DNA of 64,000 bases from Xiphophorus maculatus (taxonomy: Eukaryota; Chordata; Actinopteri; Cyprinodontiformes; Poeciliidae). Shown piece after piece: positions 37,266-48,500 of this stretch. The number at the start of each line of letters is the position of its first letter. Positions within the stretch are counted from its first letter, which is position 1. The notes beneath the pieces were generated by a model. That model was not told the DNA's origin, searched no databases, and saw only the letters and a list, made by a program, of their open reading frames with translations. Location: assembly GCF_002775205.1 (NCBI RefSeq), contig NC_036444.1, forward strand, positions 186,001 through 250,000. The letters run 5' to 3'. Made by a program: the position numbers and the translations under genes.

Positions 37266-40200
37266 ATGGACAACCAGGCCTACTTGGTTCAGATGAAGAG
37301 CAAGCCCCTGACCTTGAGCGGGAAGGTCGGCGGCCCGTTTCCGGCCAAGCCGCGCAGCCGCAGGCAGCGCTGGGAGGTGAAGCCGTCGGAAATGTCCCGC
37401 AACACGTTGAACCCGATCCGGGCCATTGTGGACGGGATGAAGCTGATCCCCAACCCGGCCAAGCCCATGATCTCTCTGTCCATCGGTGGGTCTGTAAAAC
37501 GGTTGCTACGGAAACCAAGATTCTATGCATAATAAACATGAGCTTGTACTTTCCATTTTAAAGAGTCATATTTATGAAAGAAGGCCTTCATTATGAGATT
37601 AAAATGAATATTTAAGCTCCAAAGTCTTGATTTTCGTAATTATGACTCAGATATAAGACTTTCACTTCTTCTCTGACTGATAAATCAGACTTTAAAAATG
37701 ACAAATTAGACTTTCCTTTGTAGAAGCAGAAGTTAAATTCATTAAAATGGCAAACACGTGTTTGCCATTAGTAAAGGGTTTCTCATCGTTTGATGTCTGG
37801 ATGTTTAATGTTGAATGTTGTTGGATGTTAATGTCGGATGTCTGGCAGGTGACCCCACTGTGTTTGGGAACCTGCCGACGGACGCCGCCGTCCTCCAGGC
37901 CATGAAGGACGCCATCGACTCTCAGAGATTCAACGGCTACGCTCCGTCTGTGGGTGAGTCTCTGGAGACTTGAAGGTCCCGACGCCGCAGCGCCGGACGC
38001 AGCATTGCTGCATCTCTGCATTGCTGGATCTCTGCATTGCTGCATCTCTGCAGGCTACCTGAGGAGCCGGCAGGCCGTGGCAAACTTCTGCAGCCGACCT
38101 GAAGCTCCACTGGAGGCAGAGGTACTCTCTCTCGCCCATTAGCTTGTCTCCGTTGCCCGTTAGCTTAGCTTGTCTCCATTGCAGGACGTCATCCTGACCA
38201 GCGGCTGCAGCCAGGCCATTGAGCTGTCCATCGGCGTCCTGTGTAACCCAGGAGACAACATCCTGGTCCCTCGGCCCGGCTTCTCCTTGTATAAGACGCT
38301 GGCCATCTCCATGGGCATCGAGGTCAAATTCTACGACCTTTTGGTGAGAAAAGCTGCTTCCAGTGACCAATTCCCCTCAGACCAGTGGCCTGATGGATGA
38401 GGGGAGGAAGTGCGTCTCTAACCCTAACTGTTTACTTCCTGTCATTTGTTTGAACTGTACATTACATTAAACTGAATACAGTAAATCAACAGGAACATGC
38501 TGTTAGGCCAGAATATTTATAGTTTTATAGTTATTTTACTGTTATTCTACAGATTAATGTGATCAGCATATTACTGTATATGGGATTACAGTAATCTATT
38601 GGTGTTATTGTCATTTTCTCCATATCTGTTTTCTGAACTTGAAGCAGGAGAAATGAAGCATGCCTTAAAACTGAATCCTCTGATGCTTTAGAAGAGATTC
38701 ACATAACTTCTGTGTGCTGTAGTTATCTACTGTTACTGCTTAACCAACTAAACAAACTGCAACTTAACATGTCAAGTGTAGAACGACAGGAAGCCTCTGT
38801 TCAGTAAACTCTGGTCACAAATCTGTCCAATAAATAGACGGTCAATCGGTCAAGAATAAATGATATAATTTGGGACAAAACCATGACCAGATGCTACACA
38901 AAGTGATCATCTGGTTCCCTTCTGTTGTCATGGTAACTAGGACCACGTCTACTCATTGACTTGTACTTTAAAGTTCACCTTGGTGCAGCAGGTGTGCTTC
39001 TAGCTCTGAACCAGAGACCCCGTCTGCGTTTTCAGCCTGAGAAGTCGTGGGAGATCGACCTGCAACACCTGGAGAGCCTGGTGGACGAGAGGACTTCCTG
39101 TCTGATCGTCACCAACCCGTCCAACCCCTGCGGCTCCGTTTTCAGCCGAGAACACCTGCAGAACATCCTGACAGGTGAGTTGAGCCTCTCTGACGGGGTC
39201 AATGGTTCCTGCAGTGTCTCACCTCGATGCCTCTGTCTTCCAGTTGCCTCCAAGCTCTGTGTTCCCATCCTGGCGGATGAAATCTACAGCGACATGGTGA
39301 GTAGCAGCGGGTCAGTCGGGTCGGTCATGTCAGTCGGGTCAGTGATGTCAGTAAGGTCACTCATGTCAGTGATGTCAGTCGGATCAGTCATGTCGGTCGC
39401 ATCAGTCGCGTCGGTGATGTCACTCGGGTCTAGGCCTGTCACGATAGCAAATTTTGCTGAGCGATTAATTGTCTCAAAAATTATTGCGATAAACGATAAT
39501 ATTGTTTGAAGACCTTTTTACACTGATTTAATATAAATGATGTAATAATGATGTGATTTCCTGCCAAAGATAGATACACTTTATTTTCAAAAGAATATTA
39601 AACACTGGAGCTGATAAACAAAATAAACAAAACAACCAAAACCAAAAACAAAATGGATTCTCAGTCTCCATTAACAAAAAATGTACTTGATAAAAACTAA
39701 ACAACATAAAGCCAAAGTGGAAATAAATACTGCATTCAACCAAAAGACTGCAGATTATGAAGTCTGTATATTATGTTGCCCTTCAGTAATAATTAGATTT
39801 AAATAGAGAAGATGGGCACATCGACTACCTGATGCAATAGTTCACACTACATGATTTTTTGCTCCTATTTTTCCCCTTACAACAATCTTAGAACGTTGGT
39901 CTTTCTAAGATTGTGTGGTGTGTTACGGTAGATCGTCGTTGCCGCTCCGATCTAAATCAGGAGTTTTCCCCGACTGGGAGCTTTAACTACACCTGTTGAA
40001 TGTGACAGGTAGCCAATCAGAAAGCACGGATTCTCCTCCGTGTTTTCTGAGGGGAAATTACGGAGAGGAATCCCAAACAGCTGACACCGAGCAACCGAAG
40101 TCCAGCGGACATTGGAGTTGATATGTGGAAACAACATTAATGTTTATTCAACATGCAAAGAATATAGAAATGACAAGAGGAGGAGTTGGAGCGAAATTGT

Positions 40201-43200
40201 TACCAGTTGATAAACCCGGTAACTTTTCAGCTGTTCTTCGTTAACGTGACGTAAACAGGTTCTAATGATTTTCATTCAGTCAGGACTTTACACTGACACT
40301 AGCCACATGCATTGCAGGTAGATTGTAGTAAAGCATTGATTAATGCCTGGTTTTAAAATTAGTTCACTGAACTTGTAGCCATTATTTTGTGCCCATTGTT
40401 GGACACCACACGGCAGGACCGAACCCGATGGAACCGTTATACCTAGGATTTCTGTCGGCTAATGTGTGGTCTGTCAGGTTTTGAAAATGAGCCGACAATC
40501 GGCCGACAGCTCTAAGATCGTGTAGTGTGCGCTGGGCTTTACACTAAGGAAATGAGGTCAGAGGTCAGTGGAGAGCACCGGAGTTGAGCCCTTTTTCATT
40601 CAGTCTCATTAACTGAAAGAGAAAAAGGCCGGAAGAGACGAAAGGCCGATAATTAAAATGACGTCGATAGTTTTAATTTATCGTACGATTAATCGATTTA
40701 TCGTTTATCGCGACAGGCCTACTCGGGTCGGTCATGTCAGTCATGTCGGTCGCATCAGTCGTGTCGGTGATGTCAGTCGGGTCAGTCATGTCAGTCGGGT
40801 CTGTCATGTTAGTCATGAAAGTTGGGTCGGTCATGTCAGTCATGTCGGTTGCATCAGTCGTGTCAGTGATGTCAGTGATGTCAGTTGGGACGGTCATGTC
40901 GGTCAGGTCAGTCGGGTCAGTCATGACCCCAGAATCAGCAGAGAGGGGGATTAGGTCCACCGGTTTCAGGGAGACTGACCTGAAACCTCTCCTTTCACCC
41001 ATTTGACCTCAGCAGGTCAAAGGTTAAGCGGGCGCGACGCTAACAGCAGATTTTGATGGTCTCTAGCGGTCGGATGTTTGATGGGCCTTAAGGTCCACTT
41101 CCTGTGATTTTCCCTTCAGAGGCGGTTCTGATTGGACTTTATTGGTTCCTTTCAAGCTGATCTGTGGTCAGAGGTTCTGGTTCTGGTGAACTGTTTGGAC
41201 TCAGTCATGTTTAGCAGAGCATAAATATTTTGGGTTTCCTGTCAGAACCAGAACCTTCCATCGGTTCTGCCACGGGTCAGCAACATTCCTGGGTTTTTCC
41301 AGCAACTGGGAGGTTCTGGCAGTTCTGACGGGTCACTGGGTTCACCAGAACCATCCGAGCTTCTGCCGGTGAACAGCAGCAGATCAGCATGACTTTGCAG
41401 TTTCAGACGTGTTTCTGTGGGGGCGGGGCGGTTCCGGACCGGCTCTGTGGTCCAACAGAACCGCTGGCTTTATGACTGCAGCAGCAGAGTTATGTAACTG
41501 GGTCTGGCCAATGGGGCGGGAGGCGGGTCCGGCTCTAATGAGAACCAGGTTCTGAGTAGAAGCGGTAACTGGGCCGTCTCACGCTCACTTCCTCCTCATC
41601 AGAACCAGAACCAGAGGAGCAGCTTGGGTTCTGGAGGCCTCCGGCTAATTTAGTGGACCCTTAAGCATTTGACCTCTGACCTTAATGTTTAATATGACCG
41701 GTTCTGGTTCTGCTCTGAATCAGAACCAAACCTGGAGAAGCAGCATTCAGCTTCTATGTGCCACAAATCAGGAACAAACTTCCAGAAACTTCAAAACAGC
41801 CAAAACCCAGAGATCCAGACCGGAACACTGATCCATGTCTGACGACTGACGGCGTCAATTTGTCCCGATCCAACATGGCCGTCTGCTCTGATCCTCTCCA
41901 GGTTTTCCCAGGATGCAACAGTCCTTCCCTGGCGTCTCTCAGCAGCGAGGTTCCGGTTCTGGCCTGCGGGGGCTTGGCCAAGCGCTGGCTGGTTCCAGGC
42001 TGGAGGATGGGCTGGATCCTCATCCACGACCGGAACCGGGTCTTCGGATCGGAGGTCCGACCCGCTTTCACCTTCACTTCCTTCTGATCGATCAGCTGAT
42101 CAATAAATGCCTTCAGCCTGAGCTTCCATTGAGTCGATAAATCGTTTTCAGGTTTAATGTGTTGCTCTAATATTTGCCTCCATTATCGATTATAAACCGA
42201 CGATCAGATTAGAAAGGCTGACCGACCCCCACCTGCTGCTGACCCGGCTGTCATGTGACCTCCTCAGATCCGCCAGGGCCTGGTGAGGCTGAGCCAGCGC
42301 ATCCTGGGAGCCTGCACCGTCGTCCAGGGGGCGCTAGAGAGCATCCTGAATGACACGCCGCCCGGCTTCTACAGCAGCACCATCAGCTGCCTGCAGGTCA
42401 GTCTGCAGACGGACAGCGTGAACATTAATTCAGATTATATTGCAGCAGAAAAATAATCCATATTAGGATGCAGTTTACCAATATTGATCATCAATCAGTG
42501 ATCAGCTCTGGGATCCTACTGATGATGATGAAGGTGGGCTCAGCCTTTGTGTTGATGCCGGTCCAAAGGTTCTGGGACTTGATGATCCCAGAACCTTTGA
42601 AAAGAGAGTCAGGCCCACAGCATGACACATCCTCTGCCGTTCTCAGGTTTTTCCCGTTTTGAAAGCTGAAAATCTTAATTTGGTCCAGAAACATCTTCAT
42701 GTTCAGTTTCATACGACGCTGCTGATGTGATGAAAGATGAATTTAGTTTGGTCCAATCAGCCTGCAGGGCTCAGCTTTAGCTCCGCCTCCACCCAGAGAT
42801 GGGCCAACAGCAGGCAGATGCCTCACTCCGACAGGAATGTGATAAAGATTAGTCTGTGCTCTTCCTCCAGTCCAATGCAGAGATCTGCTTCAGTGAGCTG
42901 AGCGCCGTCCCGGGCCTCAACCCCGTCATGCCGTCCGGAGCCATGTACCTGATGGTGAGTAGAGGTCAGCCTGAGGCCGTCATCATCATCGTCATCGGTC
43001 CGAGGGAAGAATCAACTCAAATTTGATTTGTATAGCACATTTCAGCAGCAGCAAAGAGCTTTACATCATATCAAACACAGAAACACAATGAAACATAGAA
43101 TCAACAATCAAAACACGACATTAAGTCAGGCTCCATCAATAAATTTGTAATTGATTACGTTTCAAATACAACCCTAAACAGGAGGGTTTTTAGTGGAGTT

Positions 43201-43927
43201 GCATCCATAAAGGTTTACCTGTTACACTCCTACTGTGTTATATGGAACAAAATACCTGTTGCTATTTTTATTCCCCCTCACGCTCACACAGTTTAAAACG
43301 ATGTAAACAGCATTTTAATGGGCTTCTGGCACCAGGTTCTGTTCACCTCTTTCACTGAATCTGGAGCAGGGACTCCGCCGGCCCTCATCACAGCACAGAC
43401 TTCATGAAAATACAGAGAAGATTTACTTCCCTTGTTTGTTCACTTCTGGATTTAAGCGGAGTCATTCTGCTGGTCATGAAGCAGAAACTGCAGAAGGATC
43501 AGAGTTGGACCAGAGACCCGACGGCATCAGCATCATTTTATTCTCGGCAGAGAGAAACGGCAGGAAGTCGAAGCGGCCTCTAACAGGACGCCATGTGTTG
43601 TTGCAGGTCGGGATTGAAATGGACCATTTCCCAGAGTTTCAGAACGATGTGGACTTCACGGAGCGCCTGGTGACGGAGCAGTCCGTCTTCTGCCTGCCCG
43701 CCTCGGTGAGACAATCATCAATAATCACTAATATCAATAAGTGGTGATGAGGACGCCAGGCAGAGCTGCTCTTCCTCTGGCTTCAGGCGTTCGAGTATCC
43801 AGACTTCTTCCGCATCGTTCTGACGGTTCCAGAGGAGCTGATGCTGGAGGCCTGCGGCCGGATCCGTGAGTTCTGCCGGGCCTGGTATCGACCGCCCAGC
43901 TGCGACGGCAACGACCTGGACCAGTGA
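37266..43927 (+). CDS. tat: Tyrosine aminotransferase, eleven coding exons
   Basis: Exons 37266-37485, 37849-37953, 38054-38121, 38185-38343, 39036-39174, 39244-39296, 41902-42054, 42268-42396, 42871-42954, 43607-43705 and 43787-43927 splice cleanly to 449 residues, against about 454 in mammals. TAT is a PLP enzyme that transfers the amino group of tyrosine to 2-oxoglutarate, the first step of tyrosine breakdown in liver. Visible family marks are NPIRAIVD and [16 protein letters not shown] near the N terminus, [36 protein letters not shown] at 211-218, DEIYSDM at 242-248 (Asp and Tyr contact PLP) and [15 protein letters not shown], whose Lys275 is the PLP-binding lysine. The C terminus has the [19 protein letters not shown] block. 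No stops or frameshifts were seen. Intron 6 (39297-41901) is large because of a minisatellite and a hAT insertion. The ATG at 37266 is just after an acceptor, so the 5' UTR is spliced. Confidence 0.97.
39297..39430. repeat. Minisatellite in tat intron 6, left part
   Basis: Repeats of 10-bp words such as GTCAGTCGGG, GTCAGTCATG, GTCAGTGATG and GTCGGTCGCA start immediately after the exon 6 donor. The array is split by the hAT element and resumes at 40722. Confidence 0.9.
39431..40721. mobile_element. hAT-type element with TAGGCCTGTCRCGATA ends, non-autonomous
   Basis: The element starts TAGGCCTGTCACGATA and ends with the inverted form TATCGCGACAGGCCTA. The octamer CTCGGGTC flanks it on both sides (39423-39430 and 40722-40729). 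It is 1291 bp and has no transposase frame. The interior carries a further inverted pair, ACACTACATGAT near 39844 and ATCGTGTAGTGT near 40517, suggesting a nested element at about 39840-40535. Confidence 0.9.
40722..40926. repeat. Minisatellite in tat intron 6, right part
   Basis: Continues the 10-bp GTCAGTCxxx words after the hAT insertion, for about 20 units. ORFs through it on both strands (SVMSVGSVM-type and [10 protein letters not shown]-type) are repeat artefacts. Confidence 0.9.
40927..41901 (+). other. Rest of tat intron 6
   Basis: No gene. Very rich in GGTTCTGG, CAGAACC and related words. Confidence 0.5.
42955..43606 (+). other. tat intron 9 with a repeat fragment
   Basis: At about 43018-43130 the sequence ATTTGATTTGTATAGCACAT followed by TTCAGCAGCAGCAAAGAGC resembles a widespread fish repeat end; 17350-17380 has a related phrase (GTGTAGCACATTTCAGCAAC). 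The family is not assigned. Confidence 0.4.
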
Positions 43928-44251
43928 CCCGGCTGGTTCTGACCCGGCTAGTCCTCGTCCACATCGTGTCCTCTTTGATGCTGGGAGGTTCAGGGACGTC
44001 GCCTAATATTTATATTTTATACAGGCAGCAAATATTAAAATATTACCCTCCATTGTTTTTGTATATTTATAAACTGAGTCTGGATGTGATCTATTAAGGA
44101 GTTATTAGTGATCTATTAATGCTAAAATAGGTGCGGCCCAGCTGGTTCTGATCCGATTCTTCAGATCTTCTGGTTCACCATGCTATGCTGAACTTGCTAC
44201 CGTTTCCTGTTTATCATAAACTGATTTTTCTGTTGCTGTTTCTGGTTGTCT

Positions 44252-44257
44252 AATAAA
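44252..44257 (+). promoter_or_regulatory. tat: Polyadenylation signal of tat
   Basis: AATAAA about 325 bp after the tat stop codon, in the context CTAATAAAACTG. Confidence 0.65.
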
Positions 44258-44269
44258 ACTGTGTCATAG

Positions 44270-45165
44270 CCGCTGCTGAAGGGCTTTTATTTCGTCTCAA
44301 CCCGTCTGCAGCCTTCGGGTCGCGAGATTCAATATTCAGTAACAATAACAGGTTTTATTTATGATGCCTATACAAATATATCCACTTCCAAGAAAAAACG
44401 ATGATTAAAATGAGAGCAGCACTGATAAAGTCTCCGTCTGAAACTTCAAACCATGAAGGGAAGAACAAACCAGAGAGAAGGAAGTCTGGAGCAGCTTGGG
44501 GATCTAACAAACCGGCATCCTGTGGAGTGACTCGGGTTCTGCTGAGTTTGGGTCAAAGTTCACATGTCCTCTCTGAGACAATCTCAGTCTTTTCCTGTGT
44601 GATGAGAAGCTGCAGCAGCCAATCAGCGTCCAGTTAGGAAAGCTGGAAAATCAACAATGGAGATTTCCTGGGACAGATGTCCATATGAGGTCATACCTGC
44701 TTTAGTGGGCGTGGCTCAAAAACACCAGTGGATAGACTGACTGCGATTTGTTTCTTATAAAATATCATAGAAACAACCTTTATTTTCCCAGAGAGATGTT
44801 AACACTTCCAAAAGTTAAACATTTATTTAAAAATGCAAGACTAACAATAAAATAATAATATATTGTTCAGGATTATAACTATTATGTAATTGTGTATTTA
44901 GCAGAAACAGAAATATCGTACTCCAATGTGCAACTGAGTGTATGTTTTTTTAATTGTTTATTTATGAGTCTTTATATAACCAGGTAGAAACCTGCTGAGG
45001 CCAAAGTCTGTTACCATGGTTACCAGGGTGAAAGGTCATGGAAAAGATAGCAGGCTGTTTCCACTTTAGTGAACATGAACAATAAAAACTCTAACTCCCT
45101 CTGCTGGCCACTGAAGACATTACAGCGCAGACACATGCACTGTCATCTGACTGCCCTGCATGCGC

Positions 45166-45200
<35 letters not shown>

Positions 45201-45524
45201 TAATATCTAGAAATGAATGGAAGTCAATGGAAAGTCCCCACAAAGATAGCCACGCAAACATGTGTGTGTGTCCTGCTGCAAGTTTAAAGCCAATGACCTT
45301 TGAACCCAGCCAGTACACTCCTGTATTTACTCATAAATAGTTGCTGGAGGAGCAAAACTTTGACCTTTGCCCTATAATGAACTTCCTGTTTGATAAAACC
45401 AGAGAGAGACACAGAGAGAAGGAACAAACGGGGTCAGAACCAAACAAAATCAGGCCAGAAAAGAAGAAGAGAGGAAGAAGAGGAACGCTGCCGTAGCAAC
45501 TGAAGCAACAGCAGCAACAGCAGC
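44270..45524. other. Intergenic between tat and the AKR1 gene
   Basis: No gene seen. A (GT)n run of about 15 units lies at 45169-45198. The last ~170 bp before the AKR1 ATG are purine-rich (AGAAGAAGAGAGGAAGAAGA) and probably 5' UTR/promoter. Confidence 0.4.
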
Positions 45525-48500
45525 ATGGAGCAGCAGCAGGACAGACACGTTCAGCTGAATGATGGCAACCGCATGCCGCTGCTGGGCCTGGGGACATGGA
45601 AGGTACACACACTGATACACACACTTGTGTCTCCAGGTTCTGGTTCTGGTTCTGGTTCTGCTCTGTATCAGAACCAGAACCAAACACAGAGAAGCAGCAT
45701 TCAGCTTCTATGCACCACAGATCTGGAACAAACTTCCAGAAAACTGAAAAACAGCAGAAACCCTGAGATCCTGTAAACACAGACAGAAGGTGGTTGGAGC
45801 TGATTGAAAATTTGATAAGATAAGATAAGATAAGATAAATCTTTATTGTCATTGTCACAAGAACAACAAAATTCAAAGGGTGCCATCAGTCAGTGCATAT
45901 GCTTAAAAACAAAAAATAACTGTCTCACAATTTACACACAATGTAAGAATCAACAAACTGGCAAAAAAAAAAAAAAAAAAAACCCTAATAAATAAGAACA
46001 GCCATATTCTCACATCCATCATTTATGATGATTAATGGTTGTTTTTGATTGCATTTAGTTTTGTTATTGCTGTCGGGTAGAAACTGTCTCTGAGACGTTG
46101 GTTCTGGTTCTGGTTGCTCTGTATCTTCTGCCTGAAGGCAGCAGTGTGAACAGAGAAGGTCCGGGGTGAGAAGTGTCCTTTGTGATGTGTTGTGCTTTTC
46201 TTAGACAGCGGTCGCTGTGCAGGTCCTCCAGTGAGGGGAGAGGGCAGCCAATGATTTTTTGGGCTGTATTCACAACCCTTTGGAGAGCTTTCCTTTGAGC
46301 CGTAGTGCTGCTGTTATACCAGACGCAGATACAGTAGGTCAGTATGCTCTCTATGGAGCACTTGTAGAAGGACACCAGCAGCTTCTCCTTGATGCTGTTC
46401 CTCCTGAGAACCCTCAGGAAGTTCAGTCTTTGCTGGGCCTTTTTTATCAGCTCCAAGGTGTTCATGTTCCATGTGAGGCCCTGCTCAATGTGGACCCCCA
46501 GGAAACGGAAATCAGCTACCCTCTTTGATCGATAATCGGACGTGACGATGGTTATCAGCTCCAGCTTCTGTTTCTGTGATGTCATGAGGGAAACATGAAG
46601 TGTCTTCCTGCAGGAAGCTGCCGATGCGGTAGGAAGTGGCGGCAGCGTCACAAACACCCTCAGCTTCTTTCCCATCAGTCCAGGTGTCTGAAACCTGCAG
46701 AAAGCGGCCATGTTTAATCTCCACTGTGATAGTCGCTAGCTGCAGCGATGATGTCACTGAGTCGGACTGACGCGTTCGCTCGCCTCAGGCCTTCCATCAG
46801 GCGCCCGTCCAGCCCGCTGTGGAGGCCGCCATCGCCGCCGGTTACCGCCACATTGACACCGCCTTCAGCTACGGGAACGAGGTGGAGATTGGCAAAGCGC
46901 TGCGCTCCAAGATGGAGCAGGGCGTCATCCGGCGGGAGGACGTGTTCGTCGTCACCAAGGTGAGAGAGCCTCCGCCGCCGCTGCCGCTGCCGCCGCCACC
47001 ATTAAACTTCCTCTGCTCTGTCCTCCAGCTGTGGTGCACGCACTTTGAGCCCGAGGACATCCCCGTCTGCCTCAACCGCTCCCTGCAGGACCTGCAGCTG
47101 GACTACCTGGACCTGTACCTCATCCACTTCCCCGTCGGCTTCAAGGTCAGATCAGAGGTCAGAGGTCAGAGTTCAGAGGGCTCTTACAGGAAGCTCAGGT
47201 TCTGTCCGGAAGGTTAGCGCTTTCAGCAGCAGCGTTATCGTCCGTTACCATGGTAACTGAATTGCCAGAGCTAACACAGAGGTCCTGAGATCAGCGTTAG
47301 CATGTTAGCTTCCCGGCAGCTCTGGAGGAGCTGCAGAGCTCCACAGCTCAGGACCAGCAGCTGATTTGTTGAAAATGTTTCCTGGTTTTGCAGAAATCGG
47401 GAGACAATCTGTTTCCAAGGAAGGACGGGAAGATTGTGACGTCGGACACGGACTACGTGGACGTGTGGCGGGTGAGACCCGGCGGCCATGTTTATTCAAC
47501 TCTTACTGAACATCGTATCTGCATAACTAGATCAATAAATCAAGTATTGATGAATGACCGGTCCTTCCGTCTGTCTCCCGTCCCTCCAGGGTCTGGAGGC
47601 GCTGCAGGCTGCCGGCAGGGTGAGGAGTATCGGCGTGTCCAACTTCAGCGTCCTGCAGCTGGAGCGCCTGCTGGCCCTCTGCAGGGTTCCTCCTGCTGTC
47701 AACCAGGTGCTGCCAGAACCAGCCCATGTCTCCAGATTTCATGTTTTGCTTCCACTGTATTTTCCCGGCAGGATAAGGGCTGTAATCTGAAACTAACCGG
47801 TCCACCTCGGACCCGGTTCTGATCCGGTGTCTCTGGCAGGTGGAGCTCCATCCCTACATGGTCCAGAAGGATCTGGTCGAGTACTGCAGGTCCAAAAAAA
47901 TCGTGCTGACGGCCTACAGCCCCTTTGGCTCCCCTGGAAGACCCTCAGAGTTGTAAGAGCCGGTTTGTTAGATCTCCTCTGATCTGAACTTGGGGAGCGG
48001 CGGCCATCTTTATCTGTTCAGTTTTCTAACTCCTTGTATTTTATCATTTATAAAAAAAAGTTTCCATTCTCCATATTTAGCACATCAAGTCACAAACATC
48101 ATTTCCAGTAAAACCAAACATACGAACATCTCAACAAGCTGAAATCCTAGGAAATATTTTCTCTACAGTTTAGAGGAGATAAAAAATATCAATTAAAATA
48201 TTGCTGTGCTGCTTTTGTCTACATATTAACAGAAAAATATGTTACACATATCAGTGGTTCCAGCTTCTCTTAAGCCAGTCAGTGGACTGGTTTAGCTGGC
48301 CGTTGTTTTGTTGCTATGGTTACAGCAACACAAGGACATCAAACAGGAAACGTTTTCCTTAGCTTAAGAAATCAAAGACTAGATGGTTCCACTGAAAATG
48401 AGAAAATTCAGCCTGGAAGCATTTAGAAATCTTTCCTGGGAATGGACACTGCGCCGTGATGATGCTCTCCTCCAGTTTTTTAAAAAACTTAACGTATTGA

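Noticed and set aside
40658-41006. Plus and minus ORFs with [10 protein letters not shown] or DMTDPTD repeats.
   Set aside because: They are translations of the 10-bp minisatellite in tat intron 6.
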